64,000 nucleotides of DNA from Comamonadaceae bacterium ALPHA2B (GCA_005503065.1 SCOE01000011.1:62001-126000); one strand, 5' to 3'; positions 27,849-38,225 are shown, counted from the first letter of the stretch. The notes: generated from the sequence alone by a model not told the origin. Program-made: numbers and translations.

Positions 27849-29621
27849 ATGGCCACTCAGAAGAAACCGCCGGTCGACGCCGTGTTGGTCGGCTTCGGCT
27901 GGACCGGCGCCATCATGGGCACCGAACTGACCGCCGCCGGCCTGAAGGTGCTGGCGCTCGAACGCGGCGAGCCGCGCGATACCAACCCCGACTTCGCCTA
28001 CCCGCGCATCACCGACGAGCTGAGCTACGGCATCCGCGGCAAGTTGTTCCAGCACCTGGCGCGCGAGACGGTCACCATCCGCCACACGCCGGCCGACACC
28101 GCCCTGCCCTACCGCCAGCACGGGTCCTTCCTGCTGGGCAACGGCGTCGGCGGCGCCGGCGTGCACTGGAACGGCCACCACTGGCGCCCGCTGCCCGCCG
28201 ACCTGCGGCTGCGCAGCACCTACGAGGAGCGCTACGGCAAGAACTTCATCCCCGAGGGCATGACGATCCAGGACTGGGGCGTGAGCTACGAGGAACTGGA
28301 GCCGCACTTCGAGCAGTTCGAGAAGATCTGCGGCACCTCGGGCAAGGCCGGCAACCTCGGCGGCCGGATCCAGGCCGGCGGCAACCCGTTCGAGGGTGCG
28401 CGCCGCAGCGACTTTCCCCTGCCGCCGCTGGCTTCGCCCAACAGTGCACTGCTGTTCGCCAAGGCCACGGCCGAGCTCGGCTACCACCCCTTCCCGCAGG
28501 CTGCCGCCAACGCCTCGCGCTCGTACACCAACCCGCACGGCGTGCAGCTCGGGCCCTGCAACTTCTGCGGCTTCTGCGAGCGCTACGGCTGCTACACCTA
28601 TGCCAAGGCCTCGCCGCAGACGACGCTGCTGCCGATGCTCATGAAGCGGCCCAACTTCGAGTTGCGAACGCGGTCGCACGTGGTCCGCGTCAACATGGCG
28701 CCTGACGGCAAGCGGGCCACCGGCGTGACCTACATCGACGCGCAGGGCAACGAGATCGAGCAGCCGGCCGACCTGGTGGTGCTGTGCGCCTACCAGATGC
28801 ACAACGTGCGGCTGCTCCTGCTGTCGAAGATCGGCCAGCCCTACGACCCGGTGTCGGGCAAGGGCGCGGTCGGCCGCAACTACGCCTACCAGCTCAACGG
28901 CGGGGCGACCCTCATCTTCGACAAGGCGCAGCCGATGAACCCCTTCGTGGGTGCCGGCGCGAGCGGCCACGTCATCGACGACTTCGACGGCGACAACTTC
29001 GACCATGGGCCGCTGGGCTTCGTGGGCGGCGCCAGCATCAACTGCATCAACACGGGTGGCCGGCCCATCCAGCAGCTGGCCACGCCACCCGGCGCGCCCA
29101 CATGGGGCGCGGCGTGGAAGAAGGCGGTGAAGGAGAGCTACCTGTTCCAGGCCAGCGTGGGCAGCCAGGGCTCGGTCATGGCCTACCGCGACAACTACCT
29201 GGACCTGGACCCGACCTACAAGGACGCCTACGGCCAGCCGCTGCTGCGCATGACCTTCGACTGGAAGCCCAACGACATCGCGATGACGCAGTTCATCGGC
29301 ACCAAGGTCGAGCAGATCGCCAAGGCCATGGGACCCAGGCAGATGTCGCTGAACTTCATGAAGCCCGGTGCACACTACGACACGCGACCCTACCAGTCCA
29401 CGCACAACACCGGCGGCGCGGTGATGGGCACCGACCCGTCGACCAGCGTGGTGAACCGCTACGCGCAGGTGTGGGACGTGCCGAACGTGTTCGTGATGGG
29501 CGCCTGCCTGTTCCCCCAGAACTTCGGCTACAACCCCACGGCCATGGTCGCGGGCATCGCCTACTGGGCGGCCGCGGCGATCCGCGAGCGCTACCTGAAG
29601 CAGCCGGGAGCGCTGGCATGA
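27849..29621 (+). CDS. GMC-family flavoprotein dehydrogenase, large subunit
   Basis: Encodes 590 residues. The FAD-binding motif is GFGWTGAIMGTELTAAG near residue 13. GVGGAGVHWNGHHWRPLP, CNFCGFCERYGCYTYAKASPQTTLLP and the catalytic-region histidine in HNTGGAVMGTDP follow. It has no signal of its own, which fits co-export with the small Tat subunit. Relatives oxidise gluconate, 2-ketogluconate, sorbitol, fructose or alcohols in the periplasm and pass electrons to the cytochrome subunit. The substrate cannot be fixed from sequence. Confidence 0.92.
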   Translation: MATQKKPPVDAVLVGFGWTGAIMGTELTAAGLKVLALERGEPRDTNPDFAYPRITDELSYGIRGKLFQHLARETVTIRHTPADTALPYRQHGSFLLGNGVGGAGVHWNGHHWRPLPADLRLRSTYEERYGKNFIPEGMTIQDWGVSYEELEPHFEQFEKICGTSGKAGNLGGRIQAGGNPFEGARRSDFPLPPLASPNSALLFAKATAELGYHPFPQAAANASRSYTNPHGVQLGPCNFCGFCERYGCYTYAKASPQTTLLPMLMKRPNFELRTRSHVVRVNMAPDGKRATGVTYIDAQGNEIEQPADLVVLCAYQMHNVRLLLLSKIGQPYDPVSGKGAVGRNYAYQLNGGATLIFDKAQPMNPFVGAGASGHVIDDFDGDNFDHGPLGFVGGASINCINTGGRPIQQLATPPGAPTWGAAWKKAVKESYLFQASVGSQGSVMAYRDNYLDLDPTYKDAYGQPLLRMTFDWKPNDIAMTQFIGTKVEQIAKAMGPRQMSLNFMKPGAHYDTRPYQSTHNTGGAVMGTDPSTSVVNRYAQVWDVPNVFVMGACLFPQNFGYNPTAMVAGIAYWAAAAIRERYLKQPGALA

Positions 29622-31069
29622 GGCGGCCGCTCGCGAATGCGTCCCGGCGCATGCCTCTTCGCACGGCCGCGGGTGCGGCGCTGCTGGCCTGCCTCGGGCT
29701 GGCGAGCGCCTGGACGTTCGCGCAGCGTACCGACGCTTCGGCAGGTGCGGTGGCCGCTCCGGCCGCACCGGCCCAGGCCGCCACCGCCGGCGCGCCTGGC
29801 CCGGCCGCCGACCCGCTGGTGGAACGCGGCCGCTACCTGGCCCGCGTGGCCGACTGCGTGAGCTGCCACACGGCGCCTGGCGGCGCGCCCTTCGCGGGCG
29901 GCCTGGCGATGAAGACGCCCTTCGGCACCATCGTCTCCACCAACATCACGCCCGACCGCGACGCCGGCATCGGCGCCTACAGCCAGGCCGATTTCGCCCG
30001 CGCGCTGCGCGAAGGCGTGGCGGCGGACGGCCACCATCTCTATCCGGCCATGCCGTACCCGTCCTTCGCACGCGCGAGCGACGAGGACGTTCAGGCCCTG
30101 TACGCCTACTTCCAAAAGGCGGTGAAGCCGGTCGCATCCCGGCCGCCGGCCACCGACCTGCCCTTCCCCTTCAGCATGCGCGGGCTGATGGTGTTCTGGA
30201 ACTGGCTCTACCTCGACGACACGCGCTACGCGCCGCAGGCGTCGCAGAGCGCCGAGTGGAACCGCGGCGCCTACCTGGTGCAGGGCTTCGGCCACTGCGG
30301 CGACTGCCACACGCCGCGCAGCCGCCTGGGCGGCGTGAAGGCGGGCAGCGAACGCGACGGCGACCAGTTCCTGGCCGGTGCGCTGGTCGACGGCTGGTAC
30401 GCCCAGCCCCTGCGCCACACCGACCGGCCCGGCGCCGTGCAGTGGAGCACACAGGACATCGTCGAGTACCTGCAGGCCGGCCGCACCGCGCAGACCGCCG
30501 CCTTCGGACCCATGGTGCAGGTGGTCGAGAACAGCACGCAGCACATGACGGCCGAGGACCTGAAGGCGATTGCGGTCTACCTGCAATCGGTGGGCGCCCC
30601 GGCGGCCGGCGCGGCGACCGGCCCGGCCACCCCGACCGCGCTGCGTGCCGCGGCGCACGACACCTCCGAGGCCCGCAAGCTGCGTGACGGCCAGGTGGAC
30701 GGACTTCCCGGCTCGATGGTCTACCTCAACAACTGCAGCGCCTGCCACCGTTCGAGCGGCGCGGGCTGGGACAACACCTTCCCCGCACTTGCCGGCAACA
30801 GCGTCGTGAACGCCAAGGACCCGACCTCTCTCATCCGCCTGGTGCTGGGCGGCTCGGCCATGCCGAGCACCGCGCGCTCGCCGGCCGCCATCGCCATGCC
30901 CGCCTTCGGCTGGCGCCTGAGCGATGCCGAGGTGGCCGAGGTGCTGAGCTTCGCGCGCCGCAGCTGGGGCAACCGGGCCGATGCGGTGACGGCGGCTCAG
31001 GTGGCGGACGTGCGCCGGCAGCTGCCAGCGCCCGCGACGGGCGCCGCCACACCGACCGCCGCGCGCTAG
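29618..31069 (+). CDS. Triheme cytochrome c subunit of the flavin dehydrogenase
   Basis: Encodes 483 residues; the ATG overlaps the flavoprotein stop (ATGA). It has a Sec-type signal (AAGAALLACLGLASAWTFAQ) and three heme sites: CVSCH, CGDCH and CSACH, each with a later Met. The length and spacing match the membrane-anchored cytochrome subunit of gluconate/alcohol dehydrogenases, which passes electrons to ubiquinone or an oxidase. Its TAG stop is shared, base for base, with the stop of the convergent GntR gene through a CTAG. Confidence 0.93.
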   Translation: MRRPLANASRRMPLRTAAGAALLACLGLASAWTFAQRTDASAGAVAAPAAPAQAATAGAPGPAADPLVERGRYLARVADCVSCHTAPGGAPFAGGLAMKTPFGTIVSTNITPDRDAGIGAYSQADFARALREGVAADGHHLYPAMPYPSFARASDEDVQALYAYFQKAVKPVASRPPATDLPFPFSMRGLMVFWNWLYLDDTRYAPQASQSAEWNRGAYLVQGFGHCGDCHTPRSRLGGVKAGSERDGDQFLAGALVDGWYAQPLRHTDRPGAVQWSTQDIVEYLQAGRTAQTAAFGPMVQVVENSTQHMTAEDLKAIAVYLQSVGAPAAGAATGPATPTALRAAAHDTSEARKLRDGQVDGLPGSMVYLNNCSACHRSSGAGWDNTFPALAGNSVVNAKDPTSLIRLVLGGSAMPSTARSPAAIAMPAFGWRLSDAEVAEVLSFARRSWGNRADAVTAAQVADVRRQLPAPATGAATPTAAR

Positions 31070-31779
31070 ACGACGGGCCGCTTCGGCGGCTTGGCGCCGG
31101 GCGCGTCCTCACCCTCGGCGATCAGCTTCTCGTAGTTGCGCCGAAGGATGAGCCCGGCGTAGTACACGTGCTCGCGCATGAGCTCCTCGGCGCGCACGGC
31201 ATCGCGCGCGATCACGGCTTCGATGATGCGGTGGTGGTCGCCATGCGAGCGCAGGATGATCGGGTGGTCGTCCCACAGGATGATGCGGTCCGACGCGAAG
31301 GGGATGTTCTGCGCCTGCTCCGCGAAGCGGTTCACCCAGGGGTTGCCCGAGGCCTGCAGCAGCGTGTCGTGGATGGTCACGTTCATCTGCTGGTAGGGCG
31401 CGTGGTCCTCCGGCCGCAGTTCGCCCCGCGCCAGGATGCGATCGCCCTCGGCCAGGGCATCCTGAAGGCGCTGTGACTGCGCCTCGGTCAGGCCGCGCGT
31501 GGCGGCGTTGCGGCAGGCCAGGCCCTCGAGCACGGCACGCACGTCGTACGCCGCCGCGATGGCCTCCATGTCGAAGCCGCGCACCAGGTAGCCGCGCTTG
31601 GGCTGGTGGTCGACCAGGCCCTCGTTGGCCAGGGTTCCCAGCGCCGCACGCACCGGCGTTCGCGACACGCCCAGCTTCTCGGCCAGCGGGATTTCTTCCA
31701 GACGTTCGCCAGGCTGGATCTGGCCGTGAAGGATCCAGTCGCGCAGTGTCTCGGTGACATCCTGGGCCAGCGTTCTCAT
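31066..31779 (-). CDS. GntR-family regulator (FCD subfamily)
   Basis: Encodes 237 residues with AAGGAG shortly before the ATG. The winged helix is VTETLRDWILHGQIQPGERLEEIPLAEKLGVSRTPVRAALGTL. The FCD domain has AIAAAYDVRAVLEGLACRNA, NVTIHDTLLQASGNPWV and RSHGDHHRIIEAVIARDAVRAEELMREHV with its histidine ligand. It is divergent from the SDR/liv cluster, and two GTATACATA sites lie in the gap, so it is the probable regulator of that cluster. Confidence 0.93.
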   Translation of the reverse strand: MRTLAQDVTETLRDWILHGQIQPGERLEEIPLAEKLGVSRTPVRAALGTLANEGLVDHQPKRGYLVRGFDMEAIAAAYDVRAVLEGLACRNAATRGLTEAQSQRLQDALAEGDRILARGELRPEDHAPYQQMNVTIHDTLLQASGNPWVNRFAEQAQNIPFASDRIILWDDHPIILRSHGDHHRIIEAVIARDAVRAEELMREHVYYAGLILRRNYEKLIAEGEDAPGAKPPKRPVV

Positions 31780-31810
31780 CCCTTGTTCTCCTTGCGGGGC
31801 AACCTATCAA

Positions 31811-31882
31811 GTATACATATTGGCGCATCAGTCGCCACTTTACGGGTTAACACCACGTTGATAGCGGTTCTATGTATACATA
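31811..31882. promoter_or_regulatory. Probable GntR operators, two GTATACATA sites
   Basis: GTATACATA occurs at 31811-31819 and again at 31874-31882, the latter inside the perfect palindrome TATGTATACATA (31871-31882). The spacing is 63 bases, about six helical turns, placing both on one face of DNA. They lie between the divergent GntR gene and the SDR/liv cluster in otherwise GC-rich DNA. Confidence 0.75.
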
Positions 31883-31930
31883 ATCGCCGCCTCACGCACC
31901 GTGCGTGTTTCAGATCGAGAAGGACAGAGT

Positions 31931-32785
31931 GTGCATATTGCAAAGGCCGCATCCCAGGCCGGAGGCGACTGGCTGGGCTTGACCGACCGCGTGTGCGTGG
32001 TCACCGGCGCCGGCGGCGGAATCGGCTCCGAGTTGGCCGTGCAACTGCTGGCGGCCGGCGCCCGCGTCGCGCTGCTGGACCGCGACACCGCGAGGCTGGC
32101 GCAGATCGCCGACAGCCTGGGCGACCAGGCCGGGCGGGTGATGACCCTGCAATGCGACGTGACCGAGGCGCAGAGCATCGAGGCCGCGGCCATGCAGGTC
32201 GAGCAAACCTGGGGGCCGGTGGCGCTGCTGGTGAACAACGCCGCCTCGCTGTATGCCGATGCGCTGATGGACATCGCGCTCGACAAGTGGAACCAGCTGC
32301 TGTCGGTCAACCTCACCGGCTACCTGCTCTGCGCCCAGGCCTTCGGGCGCCGCATGGTCGCCCAGGGCGGCGGCTCGATGGTGCACATCGCGTCGATCTC
32401 CGCCAGCATCCCCCAGCCCTACAGCGGTGCCTACAGCGTGAGCAAGGCCGGGGTGAAGATGCTGTCGCAGTTGCTGGCCGTCGAGCTGGGCGAGCACGGC
32501 GTGCGCAGCAACGTCGTCAGCCCCGCCATGATCCGCACGCCGATGAGCGAGGGCATCTACCAGGACCCCGCCGTGCGCCGGCGCCGCGAGCAGATCGTGC
32601 CCGCGGGCCGCATCGGCACGCCGGCGGACATCGCCGGTGCCGTGCTCTTCCTGGCCAGCGACCGCGCCAGCTACATCAGCGGCCAGGAGTTCCTCGTCGA
32701 CGGTGGCCTCACCCAGGGCTGGCTCGGCCTCATTCCCCGGCCCGGCTTCGAGAAGAGCGACACCGCCGCGCAGCCGGCGCCCTGA
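31931..32785 (+). CDS. Short-chain dehydrogenase/reductase, GTG start
   Basis: Encodes 284 residues from a GTG at 31931, chosen because AAGGA lies 8 bases upstream; another GTG lies at 31901. Motifs: VVTGAGGGIGSELA, NNAASLY, HIASISAS with the catalytic Ser, and AYSVSKAGV with Tyr/Lys; FLVDGGLTQGW ends the fold. The LLDRD strand end suggests NAD(H). First gene of the GntR-controlled cluster, followed after 51 bases by the liv-type binding protein. Confidence 0.88.
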   Translation: MHIAKAASQAGGDWLGLTDRVCVVTGAGGGIGSELAVQLLAAGARVALLDRDTARLAQIADSLGDQAGRVMTLQCDVTEAQSIEAAAMQVEQTWGPVALLVNNAASLYADALMDIALDKWNQLLSVNLTGYLLCAQAFGRRMVAQGGGSMVHIASISASIPQPYSGAYSVSKAGVKMLSQLLAVELGEHGVRSNVVSPAMIRTPMSEGIYQDPAVRRRREQIVPAGRIGTPADIAGAVLFLASDRASYISGQEFLVDGGLTQGWLGLIPRPGFEKSDTAAQPAP

Positions 32786-32836
32786 TCCCGCTCCGTGTAC
32801 CCCGTTCCCATCCCGCATCCAACAAAGGAGACCGCC

Positions 32837-34045
32837 TTGAAACCAGCCAAGTCCTTGCTCGTGGCCGCCGTGGCCGCGCTGTCCACCCTCGCCGCGCACG
32901 CGCAGAGCGAGCCCGGCCTGACCGACAAGACCATCAAGATCGGCATGTTCGGCCCGCTCTCGGGCAACTCGATGGCCTATGGCTTCGACGTGATGAACGC
33001 GGCCAAGATGTACTACGACAAGGTCAACAAGGAAGGCGGCGTCAACGGTCGCAAGATCGAACTCGTGGTCGAGGACGATCGCTGCAATGCCAACGACCTG
33101 CTCGCCGCCGTGAAGAAGCTGACGGAACAGGACAAGGTCTTCGCCCTCAACGGAGGCTCCTGCTCCGCCGCGGTGGTGGGGGCGCGTGAATACGTCGAAC
33201 GCTCGCAGATCCCGCTGGTGATGCTCAACGCCTCGGGCGACGGCGCGCTGTATCCGCCATCGAAGTACATCTACGGCGCGTTCTCGATCTCGCAGCGCGC
33301 GGTGGGCGGCTCGATGGTGCAGTTCGCGGCCGAACACCTCAAGGCCAAGAAGATCGGCTACATCAACCACGACGACGCCTACGGCGGCTGGAATCTGGAG
33401 GCGGCCGAGTTCCAGGCCAAGAAGCTGGGCGTGGACCTCCAGGTGCAGTCGGTGGCGCCCAACCTCACGGACGTGACGGCGCCGATGCTCAAGATCCGCG
33501 CCTCGAACCCCGACGTGCTGCTCATCACCACCTACGCCCGCCCCGTGAGCCTGCTGGTCAAGAAGGCGCAGGAACTGGGCTGGACCAAGCCGATCGTGAT
33601 CGCCGTGAACGGCACGGCCGACCTGAAGCAGCTGGTCGAGAACGTCGGCAACAAGGACGCGTTCAAGAACGTCTACCTGCAGGAAGTGATGGCCGACGTG
33701 GCCGGCGGTCCCAAGCTCAAGTGGGTGTACGACATGTACAAGGCCTACTACCCCGAGCTGGCCGCCAAGCCCGGCTACCCGCAGACCTACATGCCGTATG
33801 GCATCCCGTCGGCGATGACGGTGGTCAACGCGCTCAAGGCCGCCGGCCCGCAGCTCACGCGCGAGAAGTTCCTCACCGCCCTGTCGCAGACCAAGTTCGA
33901 GTCGAACGTGATGGCCGGCCCGATCGAGCTGACGCCCACCGACCACGCCGGCCAGAAGTCGGCCATCTACCTGAAGTTCGACGGCGAGAAGATGGCGGTG
34001 GTGCCGGGCGCCTACCGCAGCCTCTGGACCTACCAGCCCAAGTAA
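32837..34045 (+). CDS. Branched-chain amino acid-type ABC transporter substrate-binding protein, TTG start
   Basis: Encodes 402 residues. A TTG at 32837 is the best start: AAAGGAG is 6 bases upstream and a Sec signal follows directly (KSLLVAAVAALSTLAAHAQ). The mature part opens IKIGMFGPLSGNSMAYG and carries LVVEDDRCNANDLLAAVKKL, both typical of Peripla_BP_6 proteins. In this catabolic context the ligand is more likely an aromatic or alicyclic acid than an amino acid; that is inference. The permease and ATPase genes follow. Confidence 0.92.
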   Translation: MKPAKSLLVAAVAALSTLAAHAQSEPGLTDKTIKIGMFGPLSGNSMAYGFDVMNAAKMYYDKVNKEGGVNGRKIELVVEDDRCNANDLLAAVKKLTEQDKVFALNGGSCSAAVVGAREYVERSQIPLVMLNASGDGALYPPSKYIYGAFSISQRAVGGSMVQFAAEHLKAKKIGYINHDDAYGGWNLEAAEFQAKKLGVDLQVQSVAPNLTDVTAPMLKIRASNPDVLLITTYARPVSLLVKKAQELGWTKPIVIAVNGTADLKQLVENVGNKDAFKNVYLQEVMADVAGGPKLKWVYDMYKAYYPELAAKPGYPQTYMPYGIPSAMTVVNALKAAGPQLTREKFLTALSQTKFESNVMAGPIELTPTDHAGQKSAIYLKFDGEKMAVVPGAYRSLWTYQPK

Positions 34046-34097
34046 CCCAACCGGAGGGATGGGCCGGACCGCGAGGCGCGGCCGGCCCCGCAACGCC

Positions 34098-35000
34098 ATG
34101 AGTTTCAGTGAGATCTGGCTGTTCCTGCAGCAGGGCCTTCTTTCCGGCCTGGTGACCGGCAGCGTCTATGCGCTGCTGGCCATCGCCATCGTCGCCATCT
34201 TCAAGACCACCGACGTGCCGAACTTCGCCCAGGGCGAGATCTTCATGATCGCCGGCTACGTGGCGCTGTCGCTGCTGCTCATCGCCGGCTGGTCGTATGC
34301 CCTGGTGATTCCTGTCACCGTGGTGGCCGTGGCGGTGGGCGCCGCCCTCTTCCAGCGCGTGGTGATGGAGCGCGTGACGCATTCCAAGGGCGTCGGCCCG
34401 CAACTGGTGATCGCGACGCTGGGCCTGGCCTACGCCCTGAAGGGCCTGGTGCGCCAGACCGGCCTGGGCGACACGCCCCGCTCGCTGCCCTCGCTGGTAT
34501 CGAACGACCCGGTCATCATCGGCGACGCCTTCCTCACTCGGCTGGATGTCGCGATCTTCTTCACGTCGATCGCCGCCATGGTCCTCATCTACCTGATGTT
34601 CAGCCACACGCGCATCGGCAAGGCCATGCGTGCGGTGGGCATGAACCCGCGCGCGGCGCAGATCGTCGGCATCCGCCTGTCGCGCATCCGCATGCTGGTG
34701 TGGGCGATGGCCGGCGTGATCTCCGCGGTCGCCGCGCTGCTCATCACGCCCAAGATCCTGATCACGCCGGACATCGCGCACATCGCGATCCTGGCCTACG
34801 CGGCGGCCATCGTGGGCGGCTTCACCAGCCTGCCCGGTGCCGTGCTGGGCGGCCTGATCATCGGCATCGTCGAGAACCTGGTGGGCCTGTTCATCTCGAC
34901 CAACGCCATCGTCGTCGCGCCCTTCCTGGCCATCCTCGTCACGCTGATCGTGCGGCCACAAGGCATCCTGGGCGGCAAGCCGCAGGTGAAGAAAGTATGA
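34098..35000 (+). CDS. livH: LivH-type ABC transporter permease
   Basis: Encodes 300 residues with about eight membrane spans. Family motifs: GSVYALLAIAIVAIFKTTDVPNFAQGEIFM near the N-terminus, and AVGMNPRAAQIVGIRLSRIRMLVWAMAG, the ABC-coupling EAA-like loop. The ATG at 34098 is chosen by fit to the family; an ATG at 34059 is preceded too closely by GGAGG. Together with the next permease it forms the membrane channel. Confidence 0.92.
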   Translation: MSFSEIWLFLQQGLLSGLVTGSVYALLAIAIVAIFKTTDVPNFAQGEIFMIAGYVALSLLLIAGWSYALVIPVTVVAVAVGAALFQRVVMERVTHSKGVGPQLVIATLGLAYALKGLVRQTGLGDTPRSLPSLVSNDPVIIGDAFLTRLDVAIFFTSIAAMVLIYLMFSHTRIGKAMRAVGMNPRAAQIVGIRLSRIRMLVWAMAGVISAVAALLITPKILITPDIAHIAILAYAAAIVGGFTSLPGAVLGGLIIGIVENLVGLFISTNAIVVAPFLAILVTLIVRPQGILGGKPQVKKV

Positions 35001-35953
35001 GAACCATGAGCCTCGACCGCTGGGCCCTGCTGGCCGCAGCGCTGGTGCTGATCGCCCTGCCCTTCACCGTGTCCGGCTACGTGCTGTACGTGGTGAACCT
35101 CCTGATGGTCTTCGTCGTGCTGGCCCTGGGCATGCACGTGGTGATCGGCGAGTCGGGCCAGTTCGCCCTCGCGCATGCCGCGTTCTTCGGCATCGGCATC
35201 TACACCGCCGGCATCATCAACACCGCCTGGCACCCGCCCTTCGTGCTGTCGATCCTCGCCGGCGGCCTGCTGTCGGCGGTGCTGGGCTACCTCATCGGCT
35301 ACCTCGCACTGCGCATGCGCGACATCTACCTCGCACTGGCCACCTTCGCGTTCGGCGAGGCCATGCAGTGGGTCTTCCTCAGCTGGGAAAGGGTCACCGG
35401 CGGCTCCAACGGCATGAAGATGGACCCGGCCGAGCTGTTCGGCCTGCGGCTGACCAACGACCTGCAGGCCTATCCCTTCGTGATCGTGCTGGCCGCGCTG
35501 ATGCTGTGGCTCACGGTGGCGCTGGCACGCTCGCAGTACGGCTCGTCGCTGCGCGCCGTGCGCGAGAGCGACGTCGCCGCCATGGCCATGGGCATCAACG
35601 TCAAGGCCATGAAGCAGAGCGCCTTCGCGATCTCGGCGGCCTTCGCCGGCATCGCGGGGGGCATGTACACCCTGTTCACCTCCTTCATCCACCCGGAGAG
35701 CCTGGGCTTCCAGACCACCATCCTGGTGCTGACGATGGTGGTGGTGGGCGGCATGGGCTCGGTGCGCGGCGCCGTGGCCGGCGCCATCGCCTTCGGCCTC
35801 ATCTCCGAACTGCTGCGCCAGCTCATGTCGGTGCAGGAAATCATCTACGGCCTGATCCTGATGGGCTTCATGATGTTCAAGCCCAAGGGCCTGTTCGCCG
35901 ACCGCAACCGCCGCGCGGCACGCCCGGCCCAGCCCCGCGAGGTGCAGGCATGA
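34997..35953 (+). CDS. livM: LivM-type ABC transporter permease
   Basis: Encodes 318 residues; its ATG overlaps the stop of livH (ATGA). Motifs: VIGESGQFALAHAAFFGIGIYTAG, ATFAFGEAMQWVFLSWERVTGGSNGM and the coupling loop GSSLRAVRESDVAAMAMGINV. About eight to ten membrane spans. Partner of LivH in the inner membrane. Confidence 0.93.
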   Translation: MRTMSLDRWALLAAALVLIALPFTVSGYVLYVVNLLMVFVVLALGMHVVIGESGQFALAHAAFFGIGIYTAGIINTAWHPPFVLSILAGGLLSAVLGYLIGYLALRMRDIYLALATFAFGEAMQWVFLSWERVTGGSNGMKMDPAELFGLRLTNDLQAYPFVIVLAALMLWLTVALARSQYGSSLRAVRESDVAAMAMGINVKAMKQSAFAISAAFAGIAGGMYTLFTSFIHPESLGFQTTILVLTMVVVGGMGSVRGAVAGAIAFGLISELLRQLMSVQEIIYGLILMGFMMFKPKGLFADRNRRAARPAQPREVQA

Positions 35954-36709
35954 GCGGAGAGCGCCCCTTTCTGGAGGTGTCCGGCATCACGGTGCGCTTC
36001 GGCGGCCTGGTGGCGGTGAGCGACCTGTCCTTCGAGGTGGCGCGTGGCTCGATCCACGCGCTCATCGGCCCCAACGGGGCCGGCAAGTCGACCACCTTCA
36101 ACTGCATCTCGCGCTACTACCAGCCGAGCGAGGGCCGCATCGTGGTCGATGGCGAGGACGTGACGCGCCATGCGCCCACGCGGATGGCCGGCATGGGCAT
36201 CGCCCGCACCTTCCAGAACCTGGAACTCTTCGGCGACCTGAGCGTGGCCGAGAACGTGCTGCTGGGCTGCCATGCCCACAGCGCCAACACCCTGGGCCGC
36301 CTGCTGCGCCGGCCGAGCGGCGAGGTGCGCGACCTGGTCGACAGCCTGATCGAGCGCGTCGGCCTCACCCATGACCGCGACACCCGCGCCAAGGAACTGG
36401 ACTTCGGCCACCAGAAGCTGCTGGAGATCGCCCGTGCCCTGGCGCTCAAGCCGCGCCTGCTGCTGCTCGACGAGCCGGCCGCGGGCCTGCGCAACCGCGA
36501 CATCGAGAACCTCGACCACCTGCTGACCGAACTGGCCGAGAAGGACGGCATCACCGTGCTGCTGGTCGAGCACGTGATGCAACTGGTGATGTCCATCTCG
36601 GACCGCATCACCGTGATGTCCTTCGGCCAGAAGATCGCCGAAGGCACGCCCAAGGAAATCAGCGAGAACCCCACGGTGATCGAAGCCTACCTCGGCAAGG
36701 GAGCCGCGC

Positions 36710-36717
<8 letters not shown>
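35950..36717 (+). CDS. livG: LivG-type ABC transporter ATPase with a variant signature motif
   Basis: Encodes 255 residues. The Walker A is GPNGAGKST, Walker B is LLLLDEPAAGL, and the H-loop is VLLVEHVM. The signature motif reads LDFGHQKLLEIARAL, with Asp in place of the Ser of the usual LSxG; the Gln and following helix are kept. It starts on the livM stop (ATGA). Despite the change the rest looks intact. Confidence 0.92.
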
Positions 36718-37441
<724 letters not shown>

Positions 37442-37472
37442 TCGGCGCCACTTCCGGTCAGGAGCATTTCGA

Positions 37473-38225
37473 ATGGATCTGTTGAAGGACAAGCTCGCGC
37501 TGGTGACCGGCGCGGGCGGCGGGCTGGGGTCGGCCATCTCGCTGGGCTTCGCGCAGGAAGGCGCCCGCGTGATCGTGGCCGACGTCGACGCGGCGCGTGC
37601 CGAAGCCACCGCCGCGCGCATCACCGCGGCAGGCGGGCAGGCCTGGAGCGTGGCGATCGACGTGCGCCACCGCGCCGCCGTGCAGGCCTGCGCGGCCGAC
37701 CTGGAGGCCCGGCTGGGCCCGGTCGACGTGCTGGTCAACAACGCCGGCATCTCGGGCCGCGCGCGCATCGACGAGCCGAACGCCACCGAGGTGTGGGACC
37801 GCCTCATCGAGGTCAACCTGCAGGGCCTGTTCAACGTCACGCACGCCTTCGTGCCGGCCCTGAAGAAGACGCGCGGCTGCATCGTCAACCTCTCGTCCAT
37901 CGTCGCCTTCGTCAGCGGCATCTCCTCGGCGGGCTACATCGCCTCCAAGGGTGCGGTGCGCTCCCTGACGCAGGCGCTGGCGCGCGACCTGGCGCCCTTC
38001 GGCGTGCGCACCAATGCAGTGGCGCCGGGCCTGATGCTGACCGAGATGGTCGCACCCCAGATGGCCGTGCCCGGCGGCACCGACTGGTACATGAAGCGCG
38101 TGCCGATGGCACGCGGCGGCGAGGTCGACGAGATCGTCGGCCCCGTCGTCTTCCTCTGCTCGCCCATGGCCAGCTATGTCAACGGGGTGGTGCTGCCGGT
38201 GGACGGCGGCTTCCTCTCGGCCTGA
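37473..38225 (+). CDS. Short-chain dehydrogenase/reductase
   Basis: Encodes 250 residues with AGGAG 8 bases before the ATG. Motifs: LVTGAGGGLGSAISLG, NNAGISG, NLSSIVAFVSG and the catalytic GYIASKGAV; PVDGGFLSA ends it. It has the VADVDAA strand end expected for NAD(H). Second of three SDRs in the cluster, downstream of the transporter genes. Confidence 0.88.
   Translation: MDLLKDKLALVTGAGGGLGSAISLGFAQEGARVIVADVDAARAEATAARITAAGGQAWSVAIDVRHRAAVQACAADLEARLGPVDVLVNNAGISGRARIDEPNATEVWDRLIEVNLQGLFNVTHAFVPALKKTRGCIVNLSSIVAFVSGISSAGYIASKGAVRSLTQALARDLAPFGVRTNAVAPGLMLTEMVAPQMAVPGGTDWYMKRVPMARGGEVDEIVGPVVFLCSPMASYVNGVVLPVDGGFLSA

Noticed and set aside
34059-34097. An upstream ATG for livH at 34059
   Set aside because: GGAGG is directly adjacent to the ATG, too close to work, and the extension (GRTARRGRPRN) is unlike the family start.
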